A DNA stretch of 64,000 bases from Pigmentiphaga litoralis (GCF_014651835.1 NZ_BMXQ01000001.1:3322120-3386119); one strand, 5' to 3'. Positions 27,104-35,917 are shown, numbered from the stretch's first letter. A program made the numbers and translations. The notes: generated by a model not told the origin, from the letters alone.

Positions 27104-27913
27104 ATGACCTCCGACACCAGCTCCGATCTGCGCGGCGCGGGCGGCGTGCAAGCCCTGGAGACAGGCCTGTCCGTGCTCGATGCCTTTGCCGGTTTCGTTC
27201 GCCCGGCCATGCTCAAGGACATCGCCCATGCCGCGGCCATGCACCCGGCCAAGGCGCACCGCTACCTGGTCAGCTTCATCAAGTTCGGGTATGTCGAGCA
27301 GGATGCGCACGGCCGCTACAGCCTGGGCCGCAATGCCCTGCGCATGGGACTGGCGGGGCTGGCGCAGGTCGATGCCATCCGACTCGTCACGCCCCTGCTG
27401 GACGAACTCAGCGTCACGGTTGGCGAAACGGTGCTGGCGGCGGTGTGGGGCAATCGCGGGCCGACGGTCGTGCAGTGGCGGGACTCGCCGCACCCGGTCA
27501 CCGTCAATGTGCGGCCCGGGTCCGTCATGCCCTTGCTGGCATCGGCCACGGGGCGCGTGTTCACCGCGTTCCTGGACCCTGCCCTGACGGCGTCGCTGAT
27601 CGCCGACGAACTCAAGGAACGCAAGGCCGCGAGGGTGAAGCGTTTTCCGGAAACCGCCAAAGATGTGAAGGAACTGGCGCGCACCGTGCGCGACAACTAC
27701 GTGGGCGTGGTGGTCGGGGATCTGGTGCCCGGGATCAATTCCGTCAGCGCGCCGGTGTTCGACCACGACGGCCGCCTGGTGCTGGCCATTACCGCGTTGG
27801 GCAACGATGCCGTGTTCAATGCGGACCCGGCAGGCCCCATTGCCGATGCCGTCCGGCAGGCAGCGCGCACGCTGTCAGACCGGCTGGGGCATGGGGTGCT
27901 GCCGGGCGCTTAG
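27104..27913 (+). CDS. IclR family transcriptional regulator
   Basis: A 269-residue protein with an N-terminal winged helix (V-Q-A-L-E-T-G-L-S-V-L-D-A-F, recognition region AAMHPAKAHRYLVSF) and a C-terminal effector domain (GETVLAAVWGNRGPTVVQW, then V-P-G-I-N-S-V-S-A-P-V-F-D). IclR proteins commonly control aromatic-acid catabolism as activators or repressors. It is divergent from the P450-hmgA-fahA-Bug genes and is their likely regulator through the TTAC-N7-GTAA sites. Its stop overlaps that of the convergent AraC gene. Confidence 0.92.
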   Translation: MTSDTSSDLRGAGGVQALETGLSVLDAFAGFVRPAMLKDIAHAAAMHPAKAHRYLVSFIKFGYVEQDAHGRYSLGRNALRMGLAGLAQVDAIRLVTPLLDELSVTVGETVLAAVWGNRGPTVVQWRDSPHPVTVNVRPGSVMPLLASATGRVFTAFLDPALTASLIADELKERKAARVKRFPETAKDVKELARTVRDNYVGVVVGDLVPGINSVSAPVFDHDGRLVLAITALGNDAVFNADPAGPIADAVRQAARTLSDRLGHGVLPGA

Positions 27914-28761
27914 TCCGGCGAGGAGGCGGGCGGGCGTTCGTCTGCGTCGGGTGCATGGGGCACATCGGGCGCTTGCGCCGCCGCCACCGGCACGTCCCGC
28001 AGCAAGCGGCCCAGGTGACCGCTGTTGGCAAAGCCCAGTTCCGCGCTGACCTGCGCCAGCGACGCGCCGGCGGCCAGGTGCGTGCGGGCGACGGCGGCAA
28101 GCATGGACCGCCGCAAGGCCACCGGCGTCTGGCCGAATTGCGCCAGGCAGGCACGTTGCAGGGTGCGCATCGTCACCCCCAGCCAGGATGCCGACTCGGC
28201 AACGGTGGGCAAGGCACCGCCGTCCGCCAGCCTGGCTTGCAGCAGGCTGTGCCAGCGCTGCGCCAACCCGGCGGGCGGCGCGGCCACGGCAGGCTTGATC
28301 CGGCTGCCCGCCAGTTGGGCGATCAGCGCATGCACCAGCCCGGGTGCGGCACGGGCCGACAGGGCGGGCATCCACAAGGCATCGAGCATGGCCTGCGCCG
28401 CGCCGTCCAGTTGCAGCACGCCACCGGCCTTCCATGCCTGCACCCATTCGGGCGCCAGGTACAGCTCGCCATGCTGCTGCAGGGCGCTGCCCGATCGCGT
28501 GCGATGCGCGACATGCGCAGGCAGCAGCAAGGCCTGACCTTTGACCAGCCGGTCTTGCAGGGGGCCTTGTTCCACGCTGCCGAATCCCGCGCTGCCGTCT
28601 TCCTGCCCGCCCCACGCCGTCAGCAACGCGCCTGCGCGCGGCCACAGCAGCATCGCGCAATCGTGCGTGTGCCACCGGAAGGCATAGCCCGGCTGCCGGC
28701 TGGCCGCGAGCGCGTAGCCGTCACGAGCAATCAGGTCGAGCTTGGAAGAAAGCAGGGTCAT
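27910..28761 (-). CDS. AraC family transcriptional regulator with divergent C-terminus
   Basis: A 283-residue protein. The N-terminal cupin-type effector domain (F-R-W-H-T-H-D-C-A-M-L-L-W-P) is followed by an AraC double helix-turn-helix: GVTMRTLQRACLAQFG and SLAQVSAELGFANSGHLGRLLRD. The usual end (F-R-x-x-x-G-x-S-P-x-x-Y-R) is missing. After L-L-R-D the chain runs into about 28 Ala/Pro/Asp-rich residues, which may reflect a late frameshift. It is divergent from a Bug receptor gene with direct repeats between them, which it probably binds. Confidence 0.85.
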   Translation of the reverse strand: MTLLSSKLDLIARDGYALAASRQPGYAFRWHTHDCAMLLWPRAGALLTAWGGQEDGSAGFGSVEQGPLQDRLVKGQALLLPAHVAHRTRSGSALQQHGELYLAPEWVQAWKAGGVLQLDGAAQAMLDALWMPALSARAAPGLVHALIAQLAGSRIKPAVAAPPAGLAQRWHSLLQARLADGGALPTVAESASWLGVTMRTLQRACLAQFGQTPVALRRSMLAAVARTHLAAGASLAQVSAELGFANSGHLGRLLRDVPVAAAQAPDVPHAPDADERPPASSPD

Positions 28762-28804
28762 CGGGCCAGTATCGGCGCACGGGTGGATTCATGCAAGATC
28801 GGCT

Positions 28805-28837
28805 GCCTGTCGTGTTTCGGATCGCCGCCTGTCGCGT
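28805..28837. promoter_or_regulatory. direct repeats upstream of a Bug gene (probable AraC-type operator)
   Basis: GCCTGTCGTGT at 28805-28815 and GCCTGTCGCGT at 28827-28837 differ at one base and lie 22 bp apart, about two helical turns. This is the usual layout for an AraC-family dimer binding on one face of the helix. They lie between the divergent AraC and Bug genes. Confidence 0.65.
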
Positions 28838-28896
28838 CCAGGTTGGCACGTCACGACACGGACACCTAGCATGAGGCCATCGAACAGGAGGTCCAC

Positions 28897-29931
28897 ATGG
28901 CCCACACCTCGCCCCACATGTCGCCGTCCGCCAGCACGTCCGCCCTGACGTCCCTTGGATCGACCCCGCTTGTCCCGGCCGCCGCCCTGGCACTGGCAGC
29001 TATCTTCACCCTTGCCGCAGTGCCCCTTCCCGCCCATGCCGCCTGGCCCGACAAACCGATCACGCTGATCGTGCCCTTCCCGCCCGGCGGGGGCACCGAC
29101 CTGGTGGTCCGGTTGCTGCAGGCAGGCATGAGCCAGCGGCTGGGCCAGACCGTGGTCATCAGCAACGTGGGCGGCGCGGGCGGCACTATCGGCTCGGCGC
29201 AGGCCGCCAGGGCGCGGCCGGACGGCTACACCGCGCTGGCCGTCACCACCAGCACGCATGCCGTGGCTGCCAGCCTGTACAAGCAGTTGCCCTATGACCC
29301 GGTTTCCGACTTCAGCTACGCCGGCTTCATCGGCACGTCGCCTTACGTGCTGGTCGCCAACGCGTCGTTGAAGGCCAACTCGGTCGCGGACATTGCCCGG
29401 ATCCTGAAGGCCAAGGGCAGCGGCAGCTATGCGTCGGTCGGCGCGGGCACCGTGTCGCATCTGCTGGGCGAGATGTTCGCGAAGGACCGCGCGCTGGCCT
29501 TGACCCACATACCCTACCGCGGCGCCGCGCCGGCCTACACGGACCTGATCGGCAGCCAGGTGGACATTCTGTTCGACAATCCCGTGGGGCTTGCGCCCTT
29601 CGTGCGCAGCGGCAAGATGACGGCGCTGGCCACGACTGCGCCCACCCCCATCCTGCCCGATGTGCCGACCTTCGCGCAGCAGGGCATGCCGGCCTACACG
29701 CAGCAACTCTGGTACGGTCTGGCCTTTCCGAAAGGCACGCCGGCCGAGATCGTGACGCGTACCAACGCCGCGCTCAACGCCGTGCTGAACGATCCGGCGG
29801 TGGCGCAGGATCTGGCCGCCAAGGGCGTGGCCGTGCGCGCCGACACGCCTGATGCGCTGACAAGCGCCGTGGCGCATGACGTCCCCTTCTGGGGCAAACT
29901 CGTCCGATCGATTGGAGTCCAGCTTGACTGA
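28897..29931 (+). CDS. Bug-family substrate-binding protein
   Basis: A 344-residue periplasmic receptor with a perfect AGGAGG upstream of its ATG. The signal region is long (about 47 residues, ending A-H-A-A). The ligand loop I-V-P-F-P-P-G-G-G-T-D-L-V-V-R and the R-P-D-G-Y-T and H-I-P-Y-R-G-A-A-P-A motifs mark the family. The stop lies just before a phzF-like gene, so the two are co-transcribed. An AraC regulator is divergent. Ligand unknown. Confidence 0.9.
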   Translation: MAHTSPHMSPSASTSALTSLGSTPLVPAAALALAAIFTLAAVPLPAHAAWPDKPITLIVPFPPGGGTDLVVRLLQAGMSQRLGQTVVISNVGGAGGTIGSAQAARARPDGYTALAVTTSTHAVAASLYKQLPYDPVSDFSYAGFIGTSPYVLVANASLKANSVADIARILKAKGSGSYASVGAGTVSHLLGEMFAKDRALALTHIPYRGAAPAYTDLIGSQVDILFDNPVGLAPFVRSGKMTALATTAPTPILPDVPTFAQQGMPAYTQQLWYGLAFPKGTPAEIVTRTNAALNAVLNDPAVAQDLAAKGVAVRADTPDALTSAVAHDVPFWGKLVRSIGVQLD

Positions 29932-29932
29932 T

Positions 29933-30808
29933 ATGCCCGAACCCCTGGCAGGCGAAGCTGCCCTGCTCCGCGTTTTTGTGGACCCGGCGCATGGCGACCG
30001 CGGCGGCAATCCGGTGCCCCTGGTGCTGGACGCCACCGGCCTGAGCGCCGACGCCATGCGCGAACTGGCCGCGCATCATGGTCACGAATCGTCTTTCGTG
30101 CTGCCGCCTGACAATCCCGCCACACACGATTGGCGACTGCGCTTTTTCGTGCCCGGACACGAAATGGAAATGTGCGGCCATGCCGCCGTGGGCACCTTGT
30201 GGGCGCTGCGCCAGTGGGGACGCTGGACCACCCCGCAGGCGCGCGTGCAGACCCTGAGCGGCAGCGTGGACGTGTCGTGGGACGACGCCCGCGGCTGGGC
30301 CTGGGTGTCGCAACCCGCGGTCACCATCGAGGCCCTGGCCGATGATCAACGCGACGCGATTGCCCGTGCACTGAACATCGATCCCGCCCTGCCCGGACTG
30401 CACGTCGTCAATGCCAGCACGAGCCGCGTCAAGACCCTGGTGCGCGTGCCCGACGCCGCGGCGCTCGACGCCATCGTGCCGGACTTCAGCGCCATCGAAG
30501 CGCTATGCGAGGCCATCGGTTCGACCGGCCTCTATCCCTATGCGGTGGAAGCCGGCGGCGCCACCGCGCGGCAGTTTCCCAAAAAGTCGGGCTATCCCGA
30601 AGACGCAGCCACCGGCATTGCCGCCGCGGCGCTGTGGGGCTATCTGCATGCCCAGGGCGACCTGCCCGCGACATCGAACGCCGACGCTCCGTTCACGGTC
30701 AGGCAAGGCGTGGCGATGGGCGCGCCGTCGGCCATCCGGATCCGGGCCCGCAGCGATGCCCCGGGTTGCTGGCTCAGTGGCGACGTGCGTTGGCTGCGGC
30801 AAGCCTGA
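29933..30808 (+). CDS. PhzF family isomerase/epimerase-like protein
   Basis: A 291-residue protein with the two-domain diaminopimelate-epimerase fold of PhzF. The usual signature is visible: N-terminal V-F-V-D-P-x-x-G-D-R-G-G-N-P-V, H-H-G-H-E-S-S-F-V with the general-base Glu, F-x-P-G-H-E-M-E-M-C-G-H-A-A-V-G-T, and E-D-A-A-T-G-I-A-A near the C-terminus. The substrate is not known; this is not a phenazine cluster. A TTG at 29924 (overlapping the preceding stop) sits six bases after a GGAG and may be the true start; the ATG at 29933 is 15 bases away. Confidence 0.88.
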   Translation: MPEPLAGEAALLRVFVDPAHGDRGGNPVPLVLDATGLSADAMRELAAHHGHESSFVLPPDNPATHDWRLRFFVPGHEMEMCGHAAVGTLWALRQWGRWTTPQARVQTLSGSVDVSWDDARGWAWVSQPAVTIEALADDQRDAIARALNIDPALPGLHVVNASTSRVKTLVRVPDAAALDAIVPDFSAIEALCEAIGSTGLYPYAVEAGGATARQFPKKSGYPEDAATGIAAAALWGYLHAQGDLPATSNADAPFTVRQGVAMGAPSAIRIRARSDAPGCWLSGDVRWLRQA

Positions 30809-30836
30809 TCCCCTGCTGACACTGCCATCATGCGCA

Positions 30837-30859
30837 CCAGCCATATCCGGTATGGCTGG
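30837..30859. promoter_or_regulatory. 23-bp perfect dyad upstream of a Bug gene
   Basis: CCAGCCATA and TATGGCTGG flank a five-base centre. It lies 70 bp upstream of the Bug start at 30929 and 28 bp after the phzF stop. No T-run follows, so a repressor or activator site is more likely than a terminator. Confidence 0.7.
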
Positions 30860-30928
30860 GAAAGGATGGACAGCGCAGGGGGCGAAATCCTACCTTGAAG
30901 ACTCCGCACGGCACCAGGAGTCACAAGC

Positions 30929-31909
30929 ATGGAACGTCGAGATGTATTGCGTTTTGGGATGGCCTGTTCGGCCCTGGGGCTGGCGGGCAAGGCAGGCGCG
31001 CAAGACGCGTTTCCCAACAAGATGATAAAGGTCGTCGTGGCCTATCCGCCGGGCGGCGTGACCGATCTGGCGGCGCGCATGATCGCCGAGATCCTGACCA
31101 AGGAATACGGCAAGCCGGCCATCGTCGAGAACAAGGGCGGCGGCACCGGCACCGTGGCGCAGCAGTACATTCTGCAGCAGCCGGCCGATGGCCATGTGCT
31201 GCTGTCGGGCGGGCTGGGCGGCCAGGTGCTGCCGGTCATCCTGAACCCGAACCTGCCGGTCAACCCGCAGACCAGCTTCGTGCCGGTGGCGCAGCTTGCC
31301 GAGTTCGTGAACGTGCTGGTCGTTGGCAAGGACATCAAGGCCCAGAGCGTGGCCGAGCTGATCGAGTACGCAAAGTCGCGGCCCGGAAAGTTGAATTACG
31401 CAACCAACGGCGTAGGGACATCAGCCCACTTCACGTCCGAACTGCTGAACCTGCAGGCCGGCACGCAGTTCGTGCACATCCCCTATCGGTCCAGCAGCGA
31501 AATTATTTCCGGCCTGCGCAACGGCGACGTGCATATCGCGTTTGCCAACGCCCCCACGGTGAACAGCCTGGTGCAAGGCGGCACGCTGCGCGCGCTGGCC
31601 GTCACCAGTGCGCAGCGCAGCAAGGCCCTGCCCAACGTGCCAACCATGGTCGAATCGGGCCTGACCGAATTCGTGGTGACGAGCTGGCTGGGCGCCTATG
31701 CGCCTGTCGGCACGCCGCCCGACATCGTGAAAAAACTGGGCGATGTCATCGTCAAGGGCGCGCAGCAGCCCGAGATTGTGCAGCGCCTGGAGACGGCCGG
31801 CTTTCAGTTGGCCGTAAAGGACAGTGCCGCCTATGCGGACTTCAATCGAGACGAACTTGCGCGCTGGAAAGACGTTGCCCGGCGCGCCAACATCCAACCG
31901 GAAAGCTGA
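30929..31909 (+). CDS. Bug-family substrate-binding protein
   Basis: A 326-residue periplasmic receptor with AGGAG before the ATG. The signal ends near A-G-A-Q. Ligand-loop motif V-V-A-Y-P-P-G-G-V-T-D-L-A-A-R, then E-N-K-G-G-G-T-G-T-V-A and H-I-P-Y-R-S-S-S-E. It is followed after three bases by a 70-residue gene, so they form one transcript. A 23-bp dyad lies in its promoter region. Ligand unknown. Confidence 0.9.
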   Translation: MERRDVLRFGMACSALGLAGKAGAQDAFPNKMIKVVVAYPPGGVTDLAARMIAEILTKEYGKPAIVENKGGGTGTVAQQYILQQPADGHVLLSGGLGGQVLPVILNPNLPVNPQTSFVPVAQLAEFVNVLVVGKDIKAQSVAELIEYAKSRPGKLNYATNGVGTSAHFTSELLNLQAGTQFVHIPYRSSSEIISGLRNGDVHIAFANAPTVNSLVQGGTLRALAVTSAQRSKALPNVPTMVESGLTEFVVTSWLGAYAPVGTPPDIVKKLGDVIVKGAQQPEIVQRLETAGFQLAVKDSAAYADFNRDELARWKDVARRANIQPES

Positions 31910-31912
31910 GCG

Positions 31913-32125
31913 ATGAGCGGACACAATGCATTGAACGTCGTGGACCTGACCCCGGGTACCCGCCTGAAAACCAATGAAGGCGCGGTCGTCGAACTGGTCG
32001 AAAATCCGCGCGACGGCGTGTGGCTCATCTGCAAGACACTGGAAAACGCGGCCGACCCGGACTCGGTGTCGGATGTCGAGCAGCCGGTGTTTGCACAGGA
32101 CATCGTGGGTCTGGCGGATTCATGA
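31913..32125 (+). CDS. small hypothetical protein
   Basis: A 70-residue acidic protein beginning M-S-G-H-N-A-L-N-V-V-D-L-T-P-G. Predicted short strands (R-L-K-T-N-E-G-A-V-V-E-L-V-E-N and G-V-W-L-I-C-K) suggest a small beta-barrel. It has no signal or membrane segment and starts three bases after a Bug gene. Codon use matches its neighbours, so it looks real. Not assigned to a known family. Confidence 0.6.
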   Translation: MSGHNALNVVDLTPGTRLKTNEGAVVELVENPRDGVWLICKTLENAADPDSVSDVEQPVFAQDIVGLADS

Positions 32126-32133
32126 CACCCGCG

Positions 32134-33093
32134 TCATGACACGGGCTCCACGCGCGGACAGGGGCTGCCGATCTTGCGCAGGGTGGCCCCGATCTGCAGT
32201 TCGGCAATCTGTTGGCGCAACCAGCTGTTGCCCGGGTCGTGGTGGTAGCGGGCGTGCCAGAACTGGCGGATGCGCGTCAGCGGCGTCGGGAACGGCAAAG
32301 GACACCAGCGCACCCCGATCGCATCGTCGATGGCCTGCGCAATGGCTTCGGTCACGGTCACGATGAAATCCGTCTGCGCCAGCAACGGCGGCAGCACCAG
32401 GTAACGCGGCACGCTCAGCGCCACGCGGCGGCGATGGCCCTGCCGCGCCAGGTCGCGCTCGATCTGCAGATCCGTTTTGTTGTTGGTGACAACCAGGTGG
32501 TTGGCCGCCAGGTATTCGTCCATGGTGATGGTGTCGCCAGCCATACGAAAGTCGCGCCCCATCACGCACACGTGCTGGTCCACGAACAAGCCGGTCTGGT
32601 AGAAGCCGCTTTGCAGTTCCTGCAGGTGCCCCACCGCCAGGTCGGCTTGGCCGCTTTCCAGCGCGGACCGGTACTGATCGCGGTCCATTGCGCTCACATC
32701 CAGCCGCACGCGCGGCGCGACTTCCTTGAGCCGCGCCATCAAGGGCGGCAACACCAGGAACTGGGAAAAGTCCGACATCAGCAGCGTAAAGGTCCGCCGC
32801 GCCGTCATCGGATCAAAGGCGGCCGACTGCTCGAAGGTTGTGCGCATCAGATCCAGCGCCCGCAGCACATTGCCCGACAGCGCCGTGGCATACGCCGTGG
32901 GCTCCATCCCCGATGGCGTGCGCACGAACAGCGCGTCGCCGCATTGCGCGCGCAGCCGCACCAGCGCATTGCTCATCGACGGTTGTGACAGGCCGACGCG
33001 CTGCCCGGCGCGCGTCACATTGCGTTCCAGGTACAGCGCCTCGAACACCAGCAGCAGATTCAGGTCCAGCTTGTGCGCGTCGACGATAGCCAT
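32134..33093 (-). CDS. LysR family transcriptional regulator (NahR/NodD-like)
   Basis: A 319-residue LysR protein. The helix-turn-helix region L-D-L-N-L-L-L-V-F-E-A-L-Y-L-E-R-N-V-T-R-A-G, then LSQPSMSNALVRLR and L-F-V-R-T-P-S-G-M-E-P-T, is the pattern of the NahR/NodD/LinR group, which answers to aromatic inducers. It lies eight bases downstream of the flavin oxidoreductase gene on the same strand, so it is read from that promoter rather than facing a target. Confidence 0.9.
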   Translation of the reverse strand: MAIVDAHKLDLNLLLVFEALYLERNVTRAGQRVGLSQPSMSNALVRLRAQCGDALFVRTPSGMEPTAYATALSGNVLRALDLMRTTFEQSAAFDPMTARRTFTLLMSDFSQFLVLPPLMARLKEVAPRVRLDVSAMDRDQYRSALESGQADLAVGHLQELQSGFYQTGLFVDQHVCVMGRDFRMAGDTITMDEYLAANHLVVTNNKTDLQIERDLARQGHRRRVALSVPRYLVLPPLLAQTDFIVTVTEAIAQAIDDAIGVRWCPLPFPTPLTRIRQFWHARYHHDPGNSWLRQQIAELQIGATLRKIGSPCPRVEPVS

Positions 33094-33100
33094 GCGCGTA

Positions 33101-34477
33101 TCACTCCAGCGGTTTGAGATCGCCCAGCACGGTGGGGATCAGTTCCGAAACGGTGGGATGGATGTGCACCGTGCGCTGCAGCGTCGTGTACGGCGCCCCG
33201 GCCGACATGATGTCGATGATGCCGTGGATGGCCTCGTCGCCACTCGTGCCCAGGATCGCCGCGCCAAGAATGGCCTGCGTCTCGGCATCGACCACCACCT
33301 TCATGAAGCCCTGGGTTTCCGACTTTTCAACCGCGCGCCCGACGCGGGTCATGGGCCGTTTGCCGACCAGCACCTTGCGGCCCGATGCTCGCGCCGCCGT
33401 CTCGCTCATGCCCACGCGGCCCAGCGGCGGGTCGATATACAGCGCGTACACCGACAGGCGATCGCTGACCTTGCGCGTATCGTTGTCGAGCAGGTTGGCC
33501 GCGACGATCTCGTAATCGTTGTACGAGGTGTGCGTAAAGGCGCCCTTGCCATTGCAATCGCCCATCGCCCAGATGCCCGGCACGTTGGTGCGAAGTTGGT
33601 CATCCACCTCGATATAGCCACGCTTGTCGACGGCAATCCCGGCGGCGTCCAGCCCCAGGTCGTCGGTGTTTGGCACGCGCCCCACGGCCAGCAGCACATG
33701 GGTGGCGATCAGTGCCGGATCGCTGCCGCAATGCAGGCCCACTTCGACCTTGTCGCCCTGCGGCGTGAAGTGAATGCACTCCGCCTCGGTGCGCACGTCG
33801 ATGCCTTCAGCTTCGAGAATGTCGCGGATCGCATCCGACACATCGGGGTCTTCGCGCGACACCAGGCGCGGGCCCTTTTCGACCACGGTCACCTGGCTGC
33901 CGAAGCGTCGGTACATCTGCGCAAACTCCAGCCCGATATAGCTGCCGCCGATCACCACCAGATGCGGCGGCAAGATGTCCAGGTCGAGGATGCCGGTGTT
34001 GTTCAACGTGGGCACGTCGTTCACGCCCGGCATGTCGGGCACCAGCGCGCGCGCCCCCACGTTGATGAAGATGCGGTTCGAGGTCAGCAGTTCGTCGTCC
34101 ACGCGCACCGACGTCGGCGATTCGAACCGTGCGTGGCCGCGGATCAGCGTGCAGTGCGCCATGCCCGCCAGCCACTTTTCGACGCCGTTGCGGGCGTTGG
34201 TCGAAATCGTGTCGCGACGCGCGCGGATCCGCGTCATGTCCACCGACACATCGCCTTCGACCGCCACCCCGAAGTCCGCCGCCCGCCGCGCCATGTGGGC
34301 CGCATAGGCACTGGCCACCAGCGCCTTGGTGGGCATGCAGCCATCGTTCACGCACGTGCCCCCCAGCAGATGCCGTTCGATCACGGCGACCGTCATGCCC
34401 GCCGCGCTGAGCCGGCCGGCCAGCGGCGGCCCGGCCTGCCCGGCCCCGATGATGATTGCGTCGAAGGCGCGGCTCAT
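33101..34477 (-). CDS. class I pyridine nucleotide-disulfide oxidoreductase (mercuric-reductase-like)
   Basis: A 458-residue FAD- and NAD(P)H-dependent enzyme. FAD-binding IIIGAGQAGPPLAGRL is at the start. The redox disulfide sits in G-G-T-C-V-N-D-G-C-M-P-T-K. The NAD(P) loop is V-V-I-G-G-S-Y-I-G-L-E-F, and FAD motif 2 is GIWAMGDCNGKG. A C-terminal dimer domain carries the H-I-H-P-T-V-S-E catalytic pair. No N-terminal metal-binding domain or mer genes are present, so mercury reduction is not implied. The ATG overlaps the stop of the DUF4126 gene (ATGA). Confidence 0.88.
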   Translation of the reverse strand: MSRAFDAIIIGAGQAGPPLAGRLSAAGMTVAVIERHLLGGTCVNDGCMPTKALVASAYAAHMARRAADFGVAVEGDVSVDMTRIRARRDTISTNARNGVEKWLAGMAHCTLIRGHARFESPTSVRVDDELLTSNRIFINVGARALVPDMPGVNDVPTLNNTGILDLDILPPHLVVIGGSYIGLEFAQMYRRFGSQVTVVEKGPRLVSREDPDVSDAIRDILEAEGIDVRTEAECIHFTPQGDKVEVGLHCGSDPALIATHVLLAVGRVPNTDDLGLDAAGIAVDKRGYIEVDDQLRTNVPGIWAMGDCNGKGAFTHTSYNDYEIVAANLLDNDTRKVSDRLSVYALYIDPPLGRVGMSETAARASGRKVLVGKRPMTRVGRAVEKSETQGFMKVVVDAETQAILGAAILGTSGDEAIHGIIDIMSAGAPYTTLQRTVHIHPTVSELIPTVLGDLKPLE

Positions 34478-34941
34478 GACGCCATGGCCACGATGGCGAT
34501 GGCAGCGGCGATGGCGATGAAGTCCTCCGCCAGCGCCACCGGAAAGTCGCGCCCGCCATTGGCGGCCACCAGACGGCGTCGCGCGGTGTAGCCCACCAGC
34601 GTGCCGATGATGGCGCCGACCGCGCCCAGCACCAGCCCGGTGATCGGGGCCACTCCAAACGCAAGCGCCGCGCCGCAGACGGCGCCCGTCAGGATGCGGG
34701 TGCCGAACTGCACCGGCACGATGCGTGGCGGCGTCTTCGGCAACTGATCGGCGATCAGTTCCATGACGGCAAGCGCGGTCAGGATGTAAGGCGTCGCGGG
34801 ATAGCGCAGAAAGTCGAGCCAGGTGTCGGCCACCGGCAGCAGGCCCAGGTAGGCCGCCCAACTGACCACGGCAGGACCGGTCATCGCGCGCAGACCGCAC
34901 ACGATGCCGATCAGCCCGGCCAGCACATAGATATTCAACAT
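34474..34941 (-). CDS. DUF4126 family integral membrane protein
   Basis: A 155-residue protein with about four to five hydrophobic helices. It begins M-L-N-I-Y-V-L-A-G-L-I-G-I-V-C-G-L-R-A-M-T-G-P-A; the G-L-R-A-x-T segment is typical of DUF4126. GGAG lies six bases before the chosen ATG; a longer frame to 35031 lacks support. Coupled to the oxidoreductase gene by an ATGA overlap. Role unknown. Confidence 0.75.
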   Translation of the reverse strand: MLNIYVLAGLIGIVCGLRAMTGPAVVSWAAYLGLLPVADTWLDFLRYPATPYILTALAVMELIADQLPKTPPRIVPVQFGTRILTGAVCGAALAFGVAPITGLVLGAVGAIIGTLVGYTARRRLVAANGGRDFPVALAEDFIAIAAAIAIVAMAS

Positions 34942-35009
34942 GCCTGCTCCGCGAATAAGGGGTAACCACGACATTAGCCGATTATCGGAGGGTCGGCCAT
35001 CGGCCGGAC

Positions 35010-35071
35010 GGGCTCGGGGTGGGCTGGGCATGGGCTGGGTGCAGGCAAGGCGCGGGGCGGGTGCGGGGCGG
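35010..35071 (+). other. G-run cluster with G-quadruplex potential
   Basis: Six runs of three or more G with 1-3 base loops lie within 35010-35039 (starting GGGCTCGGGGTGGG). A second cluster of GGGG, GGG and GGGG follows at about 35054-35068. They occupy the non-coding gap between the divergent DUF4126 and tetR genes. Confidence 0.6.
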
Positions 35072-35182
35072 TACCCGCCGTGCAGCGGCAGGCGCTCGCG
35101 CCATGGGCCGCGATCAATCGGCCCGGTCGACTAGCGTAAGCTTGGGCCCGGGCGTGTTGCCCCCTTCCTGCCTTAGAAGATC

Positions 35183-35917
35183 ATGAGCCAAGACAACCCC
35201 GCGCCGCAGTCGTCGGCGCGTCGCCGTGCCAGCCCCCGCAGCGAACTGCAGCGCCAATCCATCCTGGATGCGGCCTCGCGGCTGTTCATCGAAAAGGGCT
35301 TCGGCGGCACGAATCTGAATGACATTGCCGATGTCCTGGGCGTCAGCCGCACGGCCCTCTACTACTACTTCCGCAGCAAGGAAGCGATCCTTGAAGCGCT
35401 GACCGAAGATGTGACCGAGGCCGCAAGCGCGCTGGCCAGTTCGGTGTCGGTGCGCGACGGCATGCCGCCCGAAGCGGCGCTGCGCCAGCTGGTGACCCAG
35501 CACGCCACGCTGATCCTGACCCACACCCTGCAGTTTCGCGTGGTCGAGCGCAGCGAAAAAGACCTGCCCGCCGAACGCCGTGCCGCTGCCCAGGCGGCAC
35601 GGCGCGCCCTGCTCGAACACTTCGTCGACGTGATTGAACGGGGCGTGGCCAGCGGAGATTTCCGGGCGCCCGACGCACGCGTTGCCGCCTTTGCGATCCT
35701 GGGCATGTGCAACTGGTCGGCGTGGTGGTTCAAGCCCGATGCGGGCATGCCTGCCGAAGACGTGGCCAAGTCGTTGGCGGAATTCGCCATGCGGTCGCTG
35801 CTGCGCGACGACGCGCGAACCCCGCAGCCGGCCACCGTGGCGGAATCGATCGGCATGTTGCAGGAAGGGTTGGCCCGGCTGGCCGAGCAGGTCGACGCCA
35901 GCACGCGCCGCCGCTGA
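35183..35917 (+). CDS. TetR family transcriptional regulator
   Basis: A 244-residue regulator. The helix-turn-helix G-G-T-N-L-N-D-I-A-D-V-L-G-V-S-R-T-A-L-Y-Y-Y-F-R-S-K-E lies at about 53-79, after a basic N-terminal arm (S-S-A-R-R-R-A-S-P-R). The ligand domain is all-helical with W-S-A-W-W near the end. It lies upstream of and co-directional with the hydrolase-VOC-ligase-monooxygenase genes and is separated from them by an operator-like dyad. Probably the repressor of that set, released by a CoA ester or aromatic acid (inferred). Confidence 0.9.
   Translation: MSQDNPAPQSSARRRASPRSELQRQSILDAASRLFIEKGFGGTNLNDIADVLGVSRTALYYYFRSKEAILEALTEDVTEAASALASSVSVRDGMPPEAALRQLVTQHATLILTHTLQFRVVERSEKDLPAERRAAAQAARRALLEHFVDVIERGVASGDFRAPDARVAAFAILGMCNWSAWWFKPDAGMPAEDVAKSLAEFAMRSLLRDDARTPQPATVAESIGMLQEGLARLAEQVDASTRRR

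Noticed and set aside
29933-30808. Phenazine biosynthesis
   Set aside because: Only a PhzF-family protein is present; phzA-E and phzG are absent, and PhzF homologues are widespread outside phenazine clusters.
33101-34477. Mercuric reductase (merA)
   Set aside because: The disulfide motif is shared by the whole class I family; there is no N-terminal metal-binding domain, no C-terminal vicinal cysteines and no other mer gene.
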